Source of the DNA: Metridium senile
Lineage: Eukaryota; Cnidaria; Anthozoa; Actiniaria; Metridiidae
Assembly: GCA_949775045.1 (NCBI GenBank)
Contig: OX459105.1
Location: 16,815,353 to 16,879,352, forward strand
Direction: 5' to 3'
DNA length: 64,000 nt
Shown here: positions 10,867 to 22,400 of the stretch, in pieces
How the letters are laid out: each line of letters opens with the position of its first letter
Position numbering within the stretch: position 1 is the first letter of the stretch
Position numbers and translations under genes: made by a program
The notes under the pieces: model-generated
Told to the model about the DNA's origin: nothing
What the model saw: the letters and a program-made list of their open reading frames with translations, nothing else
Database searches by the model: none

Positions 10867-13800
10867 ATGGCGACGAAGGATTCTCGAACACAAGATCGCC
10901 ATAAAAGAACAAGAAATCTTGTTGAATCAAAGAAAAACCAAGAGCAAAAAACAAACAATGTAACTAGATACACATGGTCGTTAAATGAATCAGAAACAGA
11001 TGAAGTTTACGAGGATCTTGATGTATCTGTCTTAAAATGGCCGGACGAAAGCGTTCGAGATTCTAGCCAAGAATTCAACCAAGAAAAGCCTTGTAAAACT
11101 ACTTCAAATGTAAGACTATTCTCCATCTAACCTGTTAAGTTATAGTTTTATATCTTTTATCACTTCAATCATACTTTATTAAGCGATTATTTCAGTTTTT
11201 AAGGGGGAATTCTACGCGCCAAAATGATAACACATTGCAGGACCAGACGTCTATATAGACATGTCGATTTCAATTCATTTATAGATTTCGTGTAATTGTG
11301 TTGGGAAACTATCAATGTATACTTATGGAAGGTTTTGATGTTTAGGTTCTCAGGCAAAAGATAGCAGCCTCGTCAGGAAGAGGTAAAAAGGCGAAACCAT
11401 CCAGAACATGTGACATTTGCCCTGCACGTCCCTGCACATACTGCATGTGCTACAGCTGAAAACAAGGACAAATGCGGTAAGATATCTTATTATTATAACT
11501 ATCATTATCACTATTCAACCAAAAGACGATTACGCTATGTCGAACATTTAACATTTTACATTTAAAAAATAAATATATAAATTTTACTTTTATAACTTGA
11601 TGCATTATTATTGTTATTATCATTATCGTTTATAATATCATGATTTTTTATGTATTACCATTATTACTAGTGTTATCTTATGTTTAAAAGGAATCATTAT
11701 GGTAAATATTTTATATGAAAACACATTGAATATTTTGTTTCATGTAGTAATTCTGATTAAAAAATTCATGAATAATTAATGAGACATTTTCAAAAGAAAT
11801 CAAGACCATGACGAGTGTTGTAAATCTGATACAACACTAGTGTTGTATATCCTGATTTGCATAAGTTTCAACTGGTAATTTTACGGCAAAATTTATTTTA
11901 ATCTTGAAAATTTTGGTAAAATATGAAAGAGCTAACCTATACATTTTTTAAGTAGTTTACAACATTCGCGTCCGTGTTGTATCGGCGATACAATCGCGCG
12001 CCTTCGGCTTGCGATTGTATCTGCCGATACAACACGGCCGCTCATGTTGTAAACACTACTTGAATTAGCTCATATATAGACTGCGTAGCCAGGCTCTAGG
12101 TTAGGGGGAGGGGAGGGCTGGCAGAAGAGAGAGTTCCTTTCTCCCCTCCCCCTCTCCCCCCAATCTCTCCCCAAGAGCTGCTACGCAGGCTAGCATCTGT
12201 CAGTCAATCAATAACTTTATTTCAGTCTCTAAATCTTCTAGTGTTGCATGAGTGTACCACTTATCGGGGAGACTGAAATCTCCCTTAGTATCTGCCTTTC
12301 TCAAAATTTATCTCCTTCTTACTTTCCTGTATCTTTCTTTCACAATTATCACTTGGCTTCAAAATAATTTGACATTATTCTTCATTTATTTGTTTTCAGC
12401 ATGTGAAATTTCAATTGTTAACTGTATAATGAGTAACAGTGAACATGGAATAAGAATTATGAAATCTATGTTCACAATCCCAGTGTGAATTTGAAAGGCA
12501 ACAACGCCTTATGAAACATATGAACATGTGAGCCGAGTTGTGTGCAAAATATTAAAAACGTAGAGGTAATGAGTGTGAGTGAGTCTCCCCGATTAGTAGG
12601 GCGCACTGTGTCCAGCTAGAAGATTGAGTTGTTCAAAAAGTTATTATTATATATAATAAATAATTATTGTCCAAGTTGTCAAAAAGGTCTCTATCAAGGT
12701 CTTGCTTTAATGCAAAGGCCTGGCTACCTTTCAAAATCTCAGAGAGCTGTGAAAAGGACAAGTAATGCTAGCATAAGATGATGTCACATGACATTTCTTG
12801 CTAGTGTTAATGTCTTTTTGGTGGACAATTTTAATAACATTGACTTTATATATATTTATATATTTCATTTTATTTTTGTTTTTAGATCCATTTACAAAAT
12901 TATCAGATGAAATCATTTTAGTTATTTTTAAGTTTTTATCTCGACACACTTTGTCGATCTGTGCACAAGTTTGTAAAAACTGGCAGATACTAGCGTAAGT
13001 ATGTAAGATTAATAGAACATTTACTCATTGATCAACCTCTGCCTTGATAGTGTGCAATACATTGTATATTCTTTAGAATTTCACTACAGCCCATGGAATT
13101 TGCTAACATTTTTTAGGATGTTACAAATTTCATTCTATTATATATCATTTATATCAAACACAGACACAGCCTATACTAGTTAGCCTGCGTGCAGCCGGTT
13201 TAATTACCCGTTATTACGGGTAATTAAACAGGCTGCACGCAGGCTAATACTAGTTTACTCTCTAGTTTTCATGTACATAATCCTTAAATTACCATGAGCT
13301 GCGGTCAAATTCTAAAGAATATATTACATGCTATAGAGGCTGACGTTGATTTAAATGATCAGTGACGCTTATAATAGCGATAATTAATAATTGTTGTGAT
13401 GTTGTTTTTGGAGATCTGACCTCTCAGTCTCATTATAATTCTAGTTTTTTTAATCTCCTGAGGCTAAAACATAACAAATTTATAGTGTCTTGACAGTTTT
13501 TAATTGAGCATCAAGACCTATGCATGTGAATAAAATACAAAGTTGTAATTGGTCCCTGAGATAATGAATTATTAATGAGTTTGATGATAATGACTGTGCA
13601 TGATGATGATGATTATTATGATGATGATAGAAATGACTTTAATATTGATTCTACACTGGTGTGTAATAGTTATGATGAAAGTCTGTGGATGATGATGATG
13701 ATTATAATGATGATGATAATAATGATGATAATTATAACGATGATGACAAAGTATTATCATTATTGTAATGATTATGATAATGATGATGAAAATGACTATA

Positions 13801-14035
13801 ATATTGATTCTACACTGTTGTGTTATAGTTATGATAAACGTCTGTGGATGATGATAATGATGATGGTTAATATAAATATTAAAAATGACTATAATATTGA
13901 TTCCACATTGTTTATAATAGTTACGATGAAAGTCTGTGGAGAGGCGTTGATATGACTAAAGCCAAGCTTGGCCCAGGAGTACTTGGCACTGCTTTGCTAA
14001 GAGGAACAAGAGTATTGAGAATAGCCATGTCCAAA
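10867..14035 (+). CDS. SKP2: SKP2-like F-box protein, first four exons
   Basis: Four exons join with matching phases: 10867-11109 (phase 0 end), 11346-11382 (ends after 1 nt), 12886-12994 (ends after 2 nt) and 13921-14035 (phase 0 end), all with GT-AG sites. The start AAGATGGCG has a good Kozak context. Exon 1 encodes a disordered N-terminus with VTRYTWSLNESETDE ... LDVSVL, like the N-terminal FTW motif region of SKP2. Exon 3 encodes the F-box (KLSDEIILVIFKFLSRHTLS, ICAQVCKNW), which binds SKP1. Exon 4 (YDESLWRGVDMTKAKLGPGV) matches the DESLWQ-LDL segment that follows the F-box in SKP2. In that family leucine-rich repeats that bind CKS1 and substrates follow; none of those exons could be found downstream in this window. 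Another F-box/LRR protein is possible but the N-terminus favours SKP2. Confidence 0.8.
11930..12069. repeat. Long hairpin (TTACAACATTCGCGTCCGTG arms)
   Basis: GAGCTAA ... AAGTAGTTTACAACATT ... TTGTATCGGCGATACAATCGC and its inverted copy surround GCGCCTTCGGCTT. Arms are about 65 bp with a few mismatches. It lies in SKP2 intron 2. A degraded relative is at about 30700-30795 inside the giant element. Confidence 0.8.
12078..12193. mobile_element. MITE-like repeat with TGCGTAGC ... GCTACGCA ends
   Basis: Ends TGCGTAGCCAGGCTC and GAGCTGCTACGCAGGCTAGC are inverted copies around a G- and C-rich polypurine/polypyrimidine stretch (GGGGGAGGGGAGGG, CTCCCCTCCCC). Located in SKP2 intron 2. Confidence 0.55.
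12226..12626. mobile_element. Putative element with inverted ends (AATCTTCTAG ... CTAGAAGATT)
   Basis: Left AAATCTTCTAG ... CGGGGAGACT is inverted at the right as AGTCTCCCCG ... CTAGAAGATTGAG. Interior has no recognised gene. Ends are imperfect and the duplication is not clear. Confidence 0.4.
13181..13246. mobile_element. 66-bp perfect-arm MITE (TAGCCTGCGTGCAGCC)
   Basis: TAGCCTGCGTGCAGCC and its exact complement flank TAATTACCCGT/ACGGGTAATTA, itself palindromic, making an almost perfect 66-bp hairpin in SKP2 intron 3. Confidence 0.75.
13575..13912. repeat. (GAT)n array carrying two extra copies of the SKP2 exon-4 splice acceptor
   Basis: GAT repeats alternate with two decayed copies of the intron end and exon start: AATATTGATTCTACACTG ... 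TATGATGAAAGTCTGTGG at about 13641-13690, and the same at about 13800-13850. The real site (AATATTGATTCCACA ... ATAG|TTACGATGAAAGTC) is at 13893-13940. Each extra copy is followed by GAT repeats instead of exon sequence. Confidence 0.85.
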
Positions 14036-15062
14036 GTAAGAAAATATCAATAACGTATACACATGAGTTTCGGATGAAAACACAGTGTAGTTTCATCTGG
14101 TGTTTCATTGGGTATGAAGGTGACAGTATACATGTGACCATTGGGCTTAGTTCTGATTGGAGTAGCAGATAATAAATTATTCAATAGTTTGAGAAGGTGT
14201 ATTCATAGGATTAACCCGTTTGCATTAATACCCTCCTCTGCAGACAACTCCTTTTTAACTCGTGGATCAAAGATAGACAACACTCGAGTGGAATTGAGGG
14301 AAAGTTTGTCAGCGACAAAGTTTTTTTATCAAAAAAGGATTTTAAAAACAAGTTTATGGATAAACTAAAAAAATTTAATAAATGTAACTATGCTTTCATA
14401 GAGTTGTTGTCATTTTAATTTTATGCCTTTTTCAGTCTTTTTGACAAATTTTCACTTACAATCAAATCGGTAGTCTTTTCAACAAAAACGTGCTCAAAAT
14501 TACATTTTGGATGAACAATACCATTCTTTCAGGACTGATTTGAAAAGCTTAGAACTTTGTGTTAAAACTATTTGGTGAGGAATGTCAAATTTCTTTAGGA
14601 GCTGTATCAAAAACATGAAACTTTCCATATCCTTAATTTTGTTTTGGTTAATAAATTAAAAAAAAAACATAAACAATTACATCTAACGACACAGTTTTTA
14701 CACTCATTCATTGAAAGAAAAATGTTTATGATATCAAATATGTGTTAGACATTCTTGGAGCCACGCATATTACAAGATACCATTTATTCAAACGCTTTTG
14801 ATTAAATACAGTAAGATTAGTATTTTTAATGAAGCCTTTCTTGATGTCATAGTCATAAACAATTTAAAAGTTTAGACCTTGCTGAACTAATGTTTTCACC
14901 ATTCAACTATTTACCTTGTAGAATCAACTCTGCCATTATTGTCTCTGGGGTTATAAGCACTTTAAGTGTTATAGCTAAATGTAAACAAAATAAAATAATG
15001 GAATAATAGCTAGTGTGTTCACAGGTTAATAAAAAAATCACTAGCTGCATCATACAATGATA
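14036..15062. other. SKP2 intron or intergenic sequence, nothing coding recognised
   Basis: A short match to the sequence at 46775-46812 (GGATTAACCCGTTTGCATTAATA ... CTGCAG) is at 14206-14243. Otherwise no supported feature between the SKP2 exon-4 donor and the end of the Harbinger transposase. Confidence 0.45.
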
Positions 15063-15682
15063 TCATACAAAGTAATCTTGCAATTGTGGTGGCTGAAGTC
15101 CAAAATACTCTGATGTTTCATTTTCATACAGGCAAGTTAGCGCATTCCTCAAAAGAGCACAAACCACATACATTTTGCCTATACTGCTTAATCCAATTTT
15201 AAAATTTTTCTTAAAGTCTAGAAATTTAAAGTAATTTATGACATCCCCAAATAACCATTCAACTGATGTTCGAACATTGCTCATTGCAGCATTAAATGCC
15301 TGCATTAGAGGTGTGAGAATGTCATGTCGAAATGGTGCTATCAAATTTGGACGCAAAGGATAGGCTGGGTCACCATAAATGCACATCAACTGTCCATTGG
15401 TATCAAAAGCATGCATTTGTAAACTTTGCAACAGTTGGGAATCTCTTAGCATCCCAGCATCATGCTTTCTTCCTTCTATGAAATCAATAAAGATGAATAT
15501 CAATTATTAATAACACTATTCACAGCTACATACAGTTAACAACCAGGGGCCGGTTGTACGAAGGGTTGATAAAGTTATCCGCGGATAAAAGTTATCCACT
15601 GCATAGGTTTTTTTATAGATTTTATCCGCTGGATAAGGATTTATCCGGTGGATAGCGCTATTCACCCTTCGTACAACCGGCC

Positions 15683-16463
15683 ACTGCAGTGAAGTAAGCG
15701 ATCACATTCAAACGACATTCAGAAGGGGGCGTGATGAAATCCACTAAATCCGTACACATCACTTATATACCCATAATCTTGCTAAAAATTGTATTAACCT
15801 CAAAATAACTATTCTGATATCTTCCCTATCTATTCACGGACATTTGTGTGTATTTTCAAGAGTTGTCATCAAAAGGCCGCTTTTTTAGAAGCACGTTCGT
15901 AAACACCTCTGATTCGCCCGCTGAAATCGACAATACGAACGCTTACGGCTAAATCAGACAACTTTCATCCTTAATAACTTCGCAATAAAAAGCTCAAATC
16001 TTCTACATTTTTTCACATAAATAGATAAACTTACCCTAATGCCATCGCAGATACTTTCGGCACAAGAAAATAAAATACGGCTTTCCAATCAAGGGAGAAA
16101 GAAAGCAAAAAAAGGATAAATCTTGTACTTTAAACTTTAATAACTTTTACAGTTTTTGGTTTTACGTTTTGAAACTTACACAACCACTTCCAGATGCCTT
16201 CTAGATTCCATCGCAAAGGGTTTGAAAACGCCAATAAATATTTCAGGCGAATCTATTTTACGGCAAAAACGATCTATCAGTATGAAACTCCTTTCAAAAA
16301 CTCCTTTCAAAATCAACTTATTTCTCTTATCCTGCAAAATATAACTACCAATGATTGAAGTTTTTCTGAAAATAAATTAAAACATACTCAAATTTTGTAT
16401 AATTTGTAGCTGCAAAGTGAGTCGTTGTGATGACCGTCACGCAACACTTGAATGTCACGATAA
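15683..16463. repeat. Left terminal inverted repeat of the 23-kb element
   Basis: About 780 bp, near-identical to the complement of 37940-38720 and to 51944-52710. The outermost 8 bp, ACTGCAGT, are themselves palindromic. A 62-codon frame starting MVLRFETYTTTSRC is shared by all three copies, but this is explained by DNA identity and is not taken as a gene. Confidence 0.9.
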
Positions 16464-19400
16464 CAAAAAACACTCATTTACATGTTGAAAGATATCATGC
16501 TCTCAATGCTTGCGATGGCTTTTTCAGTGTATGACGAGTAACCTTGAGCAAAATCGTGAACATATCTCATATTTACAAAAAGTTATTAAGAATTTTCTAT
16601 TCTTATAGAAATCGTCAAATTTCTGTTATGCAAAAAACACTCATTTGCATGTTGAAAGATATCATGCTCTCAATGCTTGCGATGGCTTTCTCAGTGTATG
16701 ACGAGTAACCTTGAGCAAAATCATGAACATATCTCATATTTACAAAAAGTTATTAAGAATTTTCTATTCTTATAGAAATCGTCAAATTTCTGATATGTAA
16801 AAAACACTCATTTGCATGTTGAAAGATATCATGCTCTCAATGCTTGCGATGGCTTTCTCAGTGTATGACGAGTAACCTTGAGCAAAATCGTGAACATATC
16901 TCATATTTACAAAAAGTTATTAAGAATTTTCTATTTTTTTTAGAAATCGTCAAATTTCTGATGTGCAAAAAACACTCATTTGCATGTTGAAAGATATCAT
17001 GCTCTTAATGCTTGCGATGGCTTTCTCAGTGTATGACGAGTAACCTTGAGCAAAATCGTGAACATATTTCATATTTACAAAAAGTTATTAAGAATTTTCT
17101 ATTCTTATAGAAATCGTCAAATTTCTGTTATGCAAAAAACACTCATTTGCATGTTGAAAGATATCATGCTCTCAATGCTTGCGATGGCTTTTTCAGTGTA
17201 TGACGAGTAACCTTGAGCAAAATCGTGAACATATCTCATATTTACAAAAAGTTATTAAGAATTTTCTATTCTTATAGAAATCGTCAAATTTCTGTTATGC
17301 AAAAAACACTCATTTGCATGTTGAAAGATATCATGCTCTCAATGCTTGCGATGGCTTTCTCAGTGTATGACGAGTAACCTTGAGCAAAATCATGAACATA
17401 TCTCATATTTACAAAAAGTTATTAAGAATTTTCTATTCTTATAGAAATCGTCAAATTTCTGATATGTAAAAAACACTCATTTGCATGTTGAAAGATATCA
17501 TGCTCTCAATGCTTGCGATGGCTTTCTCAGTGTATGACGAGTAACCTTGAGCAAAATCGTGAACATATCTCATATTTACAAAAAGTTATTAAGAATTTTC
17601 TATTTTTTTTAGAAATCGTCAAATTTCTGATGTGCAAAAAACACTCATTTGCATGTTGAAAGATATCATGCTCTTAATGCTTGCGATGGCTTTCTCAGTG
17701 TATAACGAGTAACCTTGAGCAAAATCGTGAACATATTTCATATTTACAAAAAGTTATTAAGAATTTTCTATTCTTATAGAAATCGTCAAATTTCTGTTAT
17801 GCAAAAAACACTCATTTGCATGTTGAAAGATATCATGCTCTCAATGCTTGCGATGGCTTTCTCAGTGTATGACGAGTAACCTTGAGCAAAATCGTGAACA
17901 TATCTCATATTTACAAAAAGTTATTAAGAATTTTCTATTCTTATAGAAATCGTCAAATTTCTGATATGTAAAAAACACTCATTTGCATGTTGAAAGATAT
18001 CATGCTCTCAATGCTTGCGATGGCTTTCTCAGTGTATGACGAGTAACCTTGAGCAAAATCGTGAACATATCTCATATTTACAAAAAGTTATTAAGAATTT
18101 TCTATTTTTTTTAGAAATCGTCAAATTTCTGATGTGCAAAAAACACTCATTTGCATGTTGAAAGATATCATGCTCTCAATGCTTGCGATGGCTTTCTCAG
18201 TGTATGACGAGTAACCTTGAGCAAAATCGTGAACATATCTCATATTTACAAAAAGTTATTAAGAATTTTCTATTTTTTTTAGAAATCGTCAAATTTCTGA
18301 TGTGCCAAAAACACTCATTTGCATGTTGAAAGATATCATGCTCTCAATGCTTGCGATGGCTTTTTCAGTGTATGACGAGTAACCTTGAGCAAAATCGTGA
18401 ACATATCTCATATTTACAAAAAGTTATTAAGAATTTTCTATTCTTATAGAAATCGTCAAATTTCTGTTATGCAAAAAACACTCATTTGCATGTTGAAAGA
18501 TATCATGCTCTCAATGCTTGCGATGGCTTTCTCAGTGTATGACGAGTAACCTTGAGCAAAATCATGAACATATCTCATATTTACAAAAAGTTATTAAGAA
18601 TTTTCTATTCTTATAGAAATCGTCAAATTTCTGATATGTAAAAAACACTCATTTGCATGTTGAAAGATATCATGCTCTCAATGCTTGCGATGGCTTTCTC
18701 AGTGTATGACGAGTAACCTTGAGCAAAATCGTGAACATATCTCATATTTACAAAAAGTTATTAAGAATTTTCTATTTTTTTTAGAAATCGTCAAATTTCT
18801 GATGTGCAAAAAACACTCATTTGCATGTTGAAAGATATCATGCTCTTAATGCTTGCGATGGCTTTCTCAGTGTATAACGAGTAACCTTGAGCAAAATCGT
18901 GAACATATTTCATATTTACAAAAAGTTATTAAGAATTTTCTATTCTTATAGAAATCGTCAAATTTCTGTTATGCAAAAAACACTCATTTGCATGTTGAAA
19001 GATATCATGCTCTCAATGCTTGCGATGGCTTTCTCAGTGTATGACGAGTAACCTTGAGCAAAATCGTGAACATATCTCATATTTACAAAAAGTTATTAAG
19101 AATTTTCTATTCTTATAGAAATCGTCAAATTTCTGATATGTAAAAAACACTCATTTGCATGTTGAAAGATATCATGCTCTCAATGCTTGCGATGGCTTTC
19201 TCAGTGTATGACGAGTAACCTTGAGCAAAATCGTGAACATATCTCATATTTACAAAAAGTTATTAAGAATTTTCTATTTTTTTTAGAAATCGTCAAATTT
19301 CTGATGTGCAAAAAACACTCATTTGCATGTTGAAAGATATCATGCTCTCAATGCTTGCGATGGCTTTCTCAGTGTATGACGAGTAACCTTGAGCAAAATC

Positions 19401-22400
19401 GTGAACATATCTCATATTTACAAAAAGTTATTAAGAATTTTCTATTTTTTTTAGAAATCGTCAAATTTCTGATGTGCCAAAAACACTCATTTGCATGTTG
19501 AAAGATATCATGCTCTTAATGCTTGCGATGGCTTTCTCAGTGTATAACGAGTAACCTTGAGCAAAATCGTGAACATATTTCATATTTACAAAAAGTTATT
19601 AAGAATTTTCTATTCTTATAGAAATCGTCAAATTTCTGTTATGCAAAAAACACTCATTTGCATGTTGAAAGATATCATGCTCTCAATGCTTGCGATGGCT
19701 TTCTCAGTGTATGACGAGTAACCTTGAGCAAAATCGTGAACATATCTCATATTTACAAAAAGTTATTAAGAATTTTCTATTCTTATAGAAATCGTCAAAT
19801 TTCTGATATGTAAAAAACACTCATTTGCATGTTGAAAGATATCATGCTCTCAATGCTTGCGATGGCTTTCTCAGTGTATGACGAGTAACCTTGAGCAAAA
19901 TCGTGAACATATCTCATATTTACAAAAAGTTATTAAGAATTTTCTATTTTTTTTAGAAATCGTCAAATTTCTGATGTGCAAAAAACACTCATTTGCATGT
20001 TGAAAGATATCATGCTCTCAATGCTTGCGATGGCTTTCTCAGTGTATGACGAGTAACCTTGAGCAAAATCGTGAACATATCTCATATTTACAAAAAGTTA
20101 TTAAGAATTTTCTATTTTTTTTAGAAATCGTCAAATTTCTGATGTGCCAAAAACACTCATTTGCATGTTGAAAGATATCATGCTCTTAATGCTTGCGATG
20201 GCTTTCTCAGTGTATGACGAGTAACCTTGAGCAAAATCGTGAACATATTTCATATTTACAAAAAGTTATTAAGAATTTTCTATTCTTATAGAAATCATCA
20301 AATTTCTGTTATGCAAAAAACACTCATTTGCATGTTGAAAGATATCATGCTCTCAATGCTTGCGATGGCTTTTTCAGTGTATGACGAGTAACCTTGAGCA
20401 AAATCATGAACATATCTCATATTTACAAAAAGTTATTAAGAATTTTCTATTCTTATAGAAATCGTCAAATTTCTGATATGTAAAAAACACTCATTTGCAT
20501 GTTGAAAGATATCATGCTCTCAATGCTTGCGATGGCTTTCTCAGTGTATGACGAGTAACCTTGAGCAAAATCGTGAACATATCTCATATTTACAAAAAGT
20601 TATTAAGAATTTTCTATTTTTTTTAGAAATCGTCAAATTTCTGATGTGCAAAAAACACTCATTTGCATGTTGAAAGATATCATGCTCTTAATGCTTGCGA
20701 TGGCTTTCTCAGTGTATAACGAGTAACCTTGAGCAAAATCGTGAACATATTTCATATTTACAAAAAGTTATTAAGAATTTTCTATTCTTATAGAAATCGT
20801 CAAATTTCTGTTATGCAAAAAACACTCATTTGCATGTTGAAAGATATCATGCTCTCAATGCTTGCGATGGCTTTCTCAGTGTATGACGAGTAACCTTGAG
20901 CAAAATCGTGAACATATCTCATATTTACAAAAAGTTATTAAGAATTTTCTATTCTTATAGAAATCGTCAAATTTCTGATATGTAAAAAACACTCATTTGC
21001 ATGTTGAAAGATATCATGCTCTCAATGCTTGCGATGGCTTTCTCAGTGTATGACGAGTAACCTTGAGCAAAATCGTGAACATATCTCATATTTACAAAAA
21101 GTTATTAAGAATTTTCTATTTTTTTTAGAAATCGTCAAATTTCTGATGTGCAAAAAACACTCATTTGCATGTTGAAAGATATCATGCTCTCAATGCTTGC
21201 GATGGCTTTCTCAGTGTATGACGAGTAACCTTGAGCAAAATCGTGAACATATCTCATATTTACAAAAAGTTATTAAGAATTTTCTATTTTTTTTAGAAAT
21301 CGTCAAATTTCTGATGTGCCAAAAACACTCATTTGCATGTTGAAAGATATCATGCTCTCAATGCTTGCGATGGCTTTTTCAGTGTATGACGAGTAACCTT
21401 GAGCAAAATCGTGAACATATCTCATATTTACAAAAAGTTATTAAGAATTTTCTATTCTTATAGAAATCGTCAAATTTCTGTTATGCAAAAAACACTCATT
21501 TGCATGTTGAAAGATATCATGCTCTCAATGCTTGCGATGGCTTTCTCAGTGTATGACGAGTAACCTTGAGCAAAATCATGAACATATCTCATATTTACAA
21601 AAAGTTATTAAGAATTTTCTATTCTTATAGAAATCGTCAAATTTCTGATATGTAAAAAACACTCATTTGCATGTTGAAAGATATCATGCTCTCAATGCTT
21701 GCGATGGCTTTCTCAGTGTATGACGAGTAACCTTGAGCAAAATCGTGAACATATCTCATATTTACAAAAAGTTATTAAGAATTTTCTATTTTTTTTAGAA
21801 ATCGTCAAATTTCTGATGTGCAAAAAACACTCATTTGCATGTTGAAAGATATCATGCTCTCAATGCTTGCGATGGCTTTCTCAGTGTATAACGAGTAACC
21901 TTGAGCAAAATCGTGAACATATTTCATATTTACAAAAAGTTATTAAGAATTTTCTATTCTTATAGAAATCGTCAAATTTCTGTTATGCAAAAAACACTCA
22001 TTTGCATGTTGAAAGATATCATGCTCTCAATGCTTGCGATGGCTTTCTCAGTGTATGACGAGTAACCTTGAGCAAAATCGTGAACATATCTCATATTTAC
22101 AAAAAGTTATTAAGAATTTTCTATTCTTATAGAAATCGTCAAATTTCTGATATGTAAAAAACACTCATTTGCATGTTGAAAGATATCATGCTCTCAATGC
22201 TTGCGATGGCTTTCTCAGTGTATGACGAGTAACCTTGAGCAAAATCGTGAACATATCTCATATTTACAAAAAGTTATTAAGAATTTTCTATTTTTTTTAG
22301 AAATCGTCAAATTTCTGATGTGCAAAAAACACTCATTTGCATGTTGAAAGATATCATGCTCTCAATGCTTGCGATGGCTTTCTCAGTGTATGACGAGTAA

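Noticed and set aside
14241..14368. Candidate next SKP2 exon after CTGCAG at 14243
   Set aside because: In the required phase it stops within five codons and shows no leucine-rich repeat similarity.
16156..16344. 62-codon frame conserved in three places (also at 38050-38247 and 52401-52604)
   Set aside because: It lies in the terminal inverted repeat; the whole DNA is conserved, the C-terminal parts differ by frameshifts, and no start context or motif supports a gene.
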